Source: Solirubrobacterales bacterium
Lineage (GTDB): Bacteria; Actinomycetota; Thermoleophilia; Solirubrobacterales; Solirubrobacteraceae
Reading direction: 5' to 3'
Length of the DNA: 5,306 bases
Assembly: GCA_003244035.1 (NCBI GenBank)
Contig: QHBV01000054.1
Span: 1-5,306 of the forward strand
Shown here: positions 3,751 to 5,306 of the stretch, piece by piece
Layout of the letters: each line of letters begins with the position of its first letter
Position numbering within the stretch: the stretch's first letter is position 1
Translations under genes and position numbers: made by a program
The notes under the pieces: generated by a model
Told to the model about the DNA's origin: nothing
The model's database searches: none
The model's input: the letters and a program-made list of their open reading frames with translations, nothing else

Positions 3751-5089
3751 CTCGATCTCCCTCGGTCATCTGCTCACCTGACGAACCGCTACCCGGAGAG
3801 TCCACCCCGCAAACTCCGATGCCCTCGATTATGAGCTCGCCGAAGAACCGGAGATGGAGCGACTGCAGGTCGAGTGCCGGCGACAGCTCGGAGGTGACCG
3901 AATCGATCGTGAGCACCGTCTTCGCGTACAGGACCACGACGGGATCGATCGCCATCCGGTGGGCTCTCGTGACCGCCAGCAGAGCGACTTGGTACTGGGC
4001 CATGAGCGCCCGCCGGCCGGAGCCCGCGTGGTCGAAGTCGAACAGGAAGCGCTCCGTGAGCCCGATCATCTCGTCTCTCGCCGCGACGGGATCGGTCGCC
4101 GGCGAAGGTTGCGCCCAGCGCAGGAACTCCCCGACCGCCGCGTCGGCGTCTCCGGTGAAAAGGCTTCCGGCGTAGCGCACGAGTGACTCCCGCACCGAAT
4201 CCGGCAGACGGCCGATGATCCCGAAGTCGACGTAACCGATGCGGTCACCCGGCAGCAGCAGCAGGTTGGCTGGGTGCAGGTCAGCGTGGAAGACACCGAC
4301 CGCGTACACCTGGTGCAGAAAGTTCCAGACGATGTTCGACGCCGCTCGGTCGAGGTCGTATCCCGCCGCGCGCAACCGGCTTGTGCAACCTTCACGGTCG
4401 CTGCGCAGGTCCCGGATGACGTCGACCAGGAGAATGCCCTCGAGGCGCTCTGTGGTCAGGACACGGCGGGTCGTGGAGTCCAGGTGGACCGCGGGGTAGT
4501 ACCCGGTTTCCCCGGCGGGGGCATCCTCGCGCAGCGTACTAGCGTTCCTGGCTTCCACCGTGTAGTCGAGCTCGTCGCGCGTCCAGCGAGCGAATTCGTC
4601 GATCACGTCCCGGCTCCGCGTGCCCCCCAGGACGTGGGTCAAATCGAGCAGCCGCGAGACCATGTACATCAACGAGATGTCCGTTGCGATCAAGCGCTCG
4701 ATCCCAGGTCGCTGGACCTTCACCGCGACCCGCTCGCCCGAGCGCAGGACGGCATCGTGGACCTGCCCGATCGACGCGGCGCCAAACGGCTCGTGCGTGA
4801 AGTGCGCGAAGACCTCTTGGAGATCTCTGCCTAGCTCGCTGTGGACGATCCGCTCGACCTCGCTGGATGAGAACGGCGGAACCCGGTTGAGCAGGCCGAA
4901 CAGCTCGTGGCAGTAGGGAGGCGGCAGGAGGTCGAAGCGCAAGGCCAGCGTCTGGCCGAGCTTGATCCAGGTCCCACCCATCTCCTCGAGCGCCATGCGC
5001 AGGCGGACCGGGCCCGAACGCGTGCCTCCGGCTGCTGGCACGAGCGCCCGCAGTACCCCGTGGATCAGAGCAACGCGTAGTAGGCGCAC
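3743..5089 (-). CDS. ABC1/AarF/UbiB-type atypical kinase family protein (448 aa)
   Basis: All hallmarks of the ADCK/UbiB protein-kinase-like family are present in order. These are the N-terminal KxGQ motif WIKLGQTLALRFDLLP (Lys43-Gln46), the Ala-rich nucleotide loop FGAASIGQVH (102-111), the ATP-site lysine in AVKVQRPG (Lys124), and the ExD motif DELDYTVEARNA (Glu173, Asp175). The catalytic segment HADLHPAN follows (268-275, Asp270 and Asn275), then the metal-binding DFG (288-290). The usual HPGN reads HPAN. The family supports quinone/isoprenoid lipid metabolism through ATPase-like activity. No C-terminal membrane helices of the E. coli UbiB kind are evident, and the end is Gly/Ser-rich and acidic. 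The start is GTG at 5089: further upstream the frame has no usual start codon before a stop at 5161-5159, though GAGGGG is a distant 13 nt away. It is the first gene of an operon with the PRC-barrel (8-bp overlap) and VOC genes. Family membership is secure; the target is unknown. Confidence 0.94.
   Translation of the reverse strand: MRLLRVALIHGVLRALVPAAGGTRSGPVRLRMALEEMGGTWIKLGQTLALRFDLLPPPYCHELFGLLNRVPPFSSSEVERIVHSELGRDLQEVFAHFTHEPFGAASIGQVHDAVLRSGERVAVKVQRPGIERLIATDISLMYMVSRLLDLTHVLGGTRSRDVIDEFARWTRDELDYTVEARNASTLREDAPAGETGYYPAVHLDSTTRRVLTTERLEGILLVDVIRDLRSDREGCTSRLRAAGYDLDRAASNIVWNFLHQVYAVGVFHADLHPANLLLLPGDRIGYVDFGIIGRLPDSVRESLVRYAGSLFTGDADAAVGEFLRWAQPSPATDPVAARDEMIGLTERFLFDFDHAGSGRRALMAQYQVALLAVTRAHRMAIDPVVVLYAKTVLTIDSVTSELSPALDLQSLHLRFFGELIIEGIGVCGVDSPGSGSSGEQMTEGDRDG
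3757..3763 (-). promoter_or_regulatory. Ribosome binding site of the PRC-barrel gene inside the kinase gene
   Basis: GAGGGAG on the - strand is followed 6 nt later by the ATG at 3750. It encodes part of the kinase C-terminus at the same time. It supports independent or coupled initiation of the PRC-barrel gene and fixes its start. Confidence 0.8.
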
Positions 5090-5156
5090 GACGCGCCGCA
5101 GGCCCCTCAGGTGTATCGCCTGCTGCGGGGTCGAGGGCCGCCCATCGAGCCCGTAA

Positions 5157-5174
5157 GGCTATGTCACGCTAGCC
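5157..5174. repeat. Short inverted repeat upstream of the kinase gene
   Basis: GGCTA (5157-5161) and TAGCC (5170-5174) are perfect inverted copies around an 8-base spacer, 68 bp upstream of the kinase GTG. It overlaps the only TAnnnT hexamer noted for this promoter, so it could be an operator. A 5-bp arm is short and may be chance. Confidence 0.3.
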
Positions 5175-5190
5175 CGGACGAAGCATGTCG

Positions 5191-5205
5191 GTGCGCGGAT
5201 CGCAC
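5191..5205. repeat. Short inverted repeat GTGCG-N5-CGCAC
   Basis: GTGCG (5191-5195) and CGCAC (5201-5205) are perfect inverted copies around CGGAT, about 100 bp upstream of the kinase start. The 15-bp size is compatible with a dimeric repressor site, but in GC-rich sequence such arms occur by chance. No T-run follows on either strand. Confidence 0.28.
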
Positions 5206-5306
5206 AGCCTGCTGGCCGGGTCACCGATGATTTCGGCACTTCCCAGGCGTCTATGGTCCGGCAAGCCAACCTACGGCCGTTTCGGTCGCAGCTCCGGAAA
5301 GGACAA

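Larger units (their letters stand above)
5090..5306. other. Upstream flank of the kinase operon, no convincing gene
   Basis: This 217-bp stretch precedes the kinase start and presumably holds its promoter. On the - strand TAGCCT (5161-5156) could serve as a -10, but no good -35 pairs with it. A + strand frame is open from an ATG at 5185 to the window end (40 codons, first residues MSVRGSHSLLAGSP); it has no ribosome binding site and no recognisable motif. A - strand frame is also open from the right edge to about 5159, again without family features. I would not annotate either as a gene on this evidence. Confidence 0.4.

Noticed and set aside
4274..4834. A 186-codon + strand frame inside the kinase gene
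   Set aside because: It lies wholly antisense to the catalytic region of the UbiB-type protein, whose motifs are intact, and shows no motif of its own.
5108..5145. A 12-codon - strand reading frame (ATG at 5145, TGA near 5108) ahead of the kinase gene, possibly a leader peptide
   Set aside because: It has no ribosome binding site, no runs of a single regulatory codon and no attenuator-like hairpin after it; chance is the simpler reading.
5185..5306. A + strand frame open from ATG 5185 to the right edge
   Set aside because: Only 40 codons are visible, with no ribosome binding site and no recognisable motif; it cannot be told from noise without the downstream sequence.

Overview
The window is a high-GC bacterial chromosomal segment. 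By eye G+C is clearly above 60%, codons favour G/C at the third position, and several starts are GTG. The gene families fit an actinobacterium: a CFP30B-type two-domain VOC protein, an HxlR regulator with an SCP2-like tail domain, and a compact PRC-barrel protein beside an ABC1/UbiB-type kinase. A Thermoleophilia-like soil lineage is my best guess, but that is inference only. I see no transposase, CRISPR array, tRNA, rRNA or phage gene.

Layout. (1) Bases 1-1292, + strand: a tightly packed run with the C-terminal DNA-binding half of an AraC-family regulator (cut by the left edge), a PhnB/glyoxalase-like VOC protein, and a small protein resembling the FmdE domain but lacking its usual cysteine ligands. 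The last two genes share one base at a TAGTG stop/start. (2) Bases 1301-2125, - strand: a two-domain VOC protein of the CFP30B type, converging on the first operon. The 8-bp gap between the two stop codons lies inside a 38-nt, 16-bp stem-loop that looks like a two-way terminator. (3) Bases 2126-2285: a divergent, AT-richer control region with candidate promoters, repeated CTAA half-sites and a 13-bp inverted repeat in the VOC leader. (4) Bases 2286-3008, + strand: an HxlR/SCP2 regulator, probably controlling the divergent VOC gene and itself. (5) Bases 3005-5089, - strand: an operon read right to left as UbiB-type kinase, PRC-barrel protein, single-domain VOC protein. The first two genes overlap by 8 bp and the third follows after 5 bp. 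Its last stop codon overlaps the HxlR stop on a shared CTAG. (6) Bases 5090-5306: the upstream flank of that operon, with no convincing gene but two short inverted repeats.

Theme. Three separate VOC-fold genes, each in a different transcription unit, sit within about 3 kb beside two types of one-component regulator. This suggests a small accessory neighbourhood for handling reactive or toxic small molecules, or for stress response. No substrate can be assigned from the sequence. The most distinctive observations are the large convergent stem-loop at 1271-1308, the leader hairpin at 2172-2201 whose single imperfection becomes a G-U pair only in the VOC transcript, and the cysteine-less FmdE-like gene coupled to a VOC gene.
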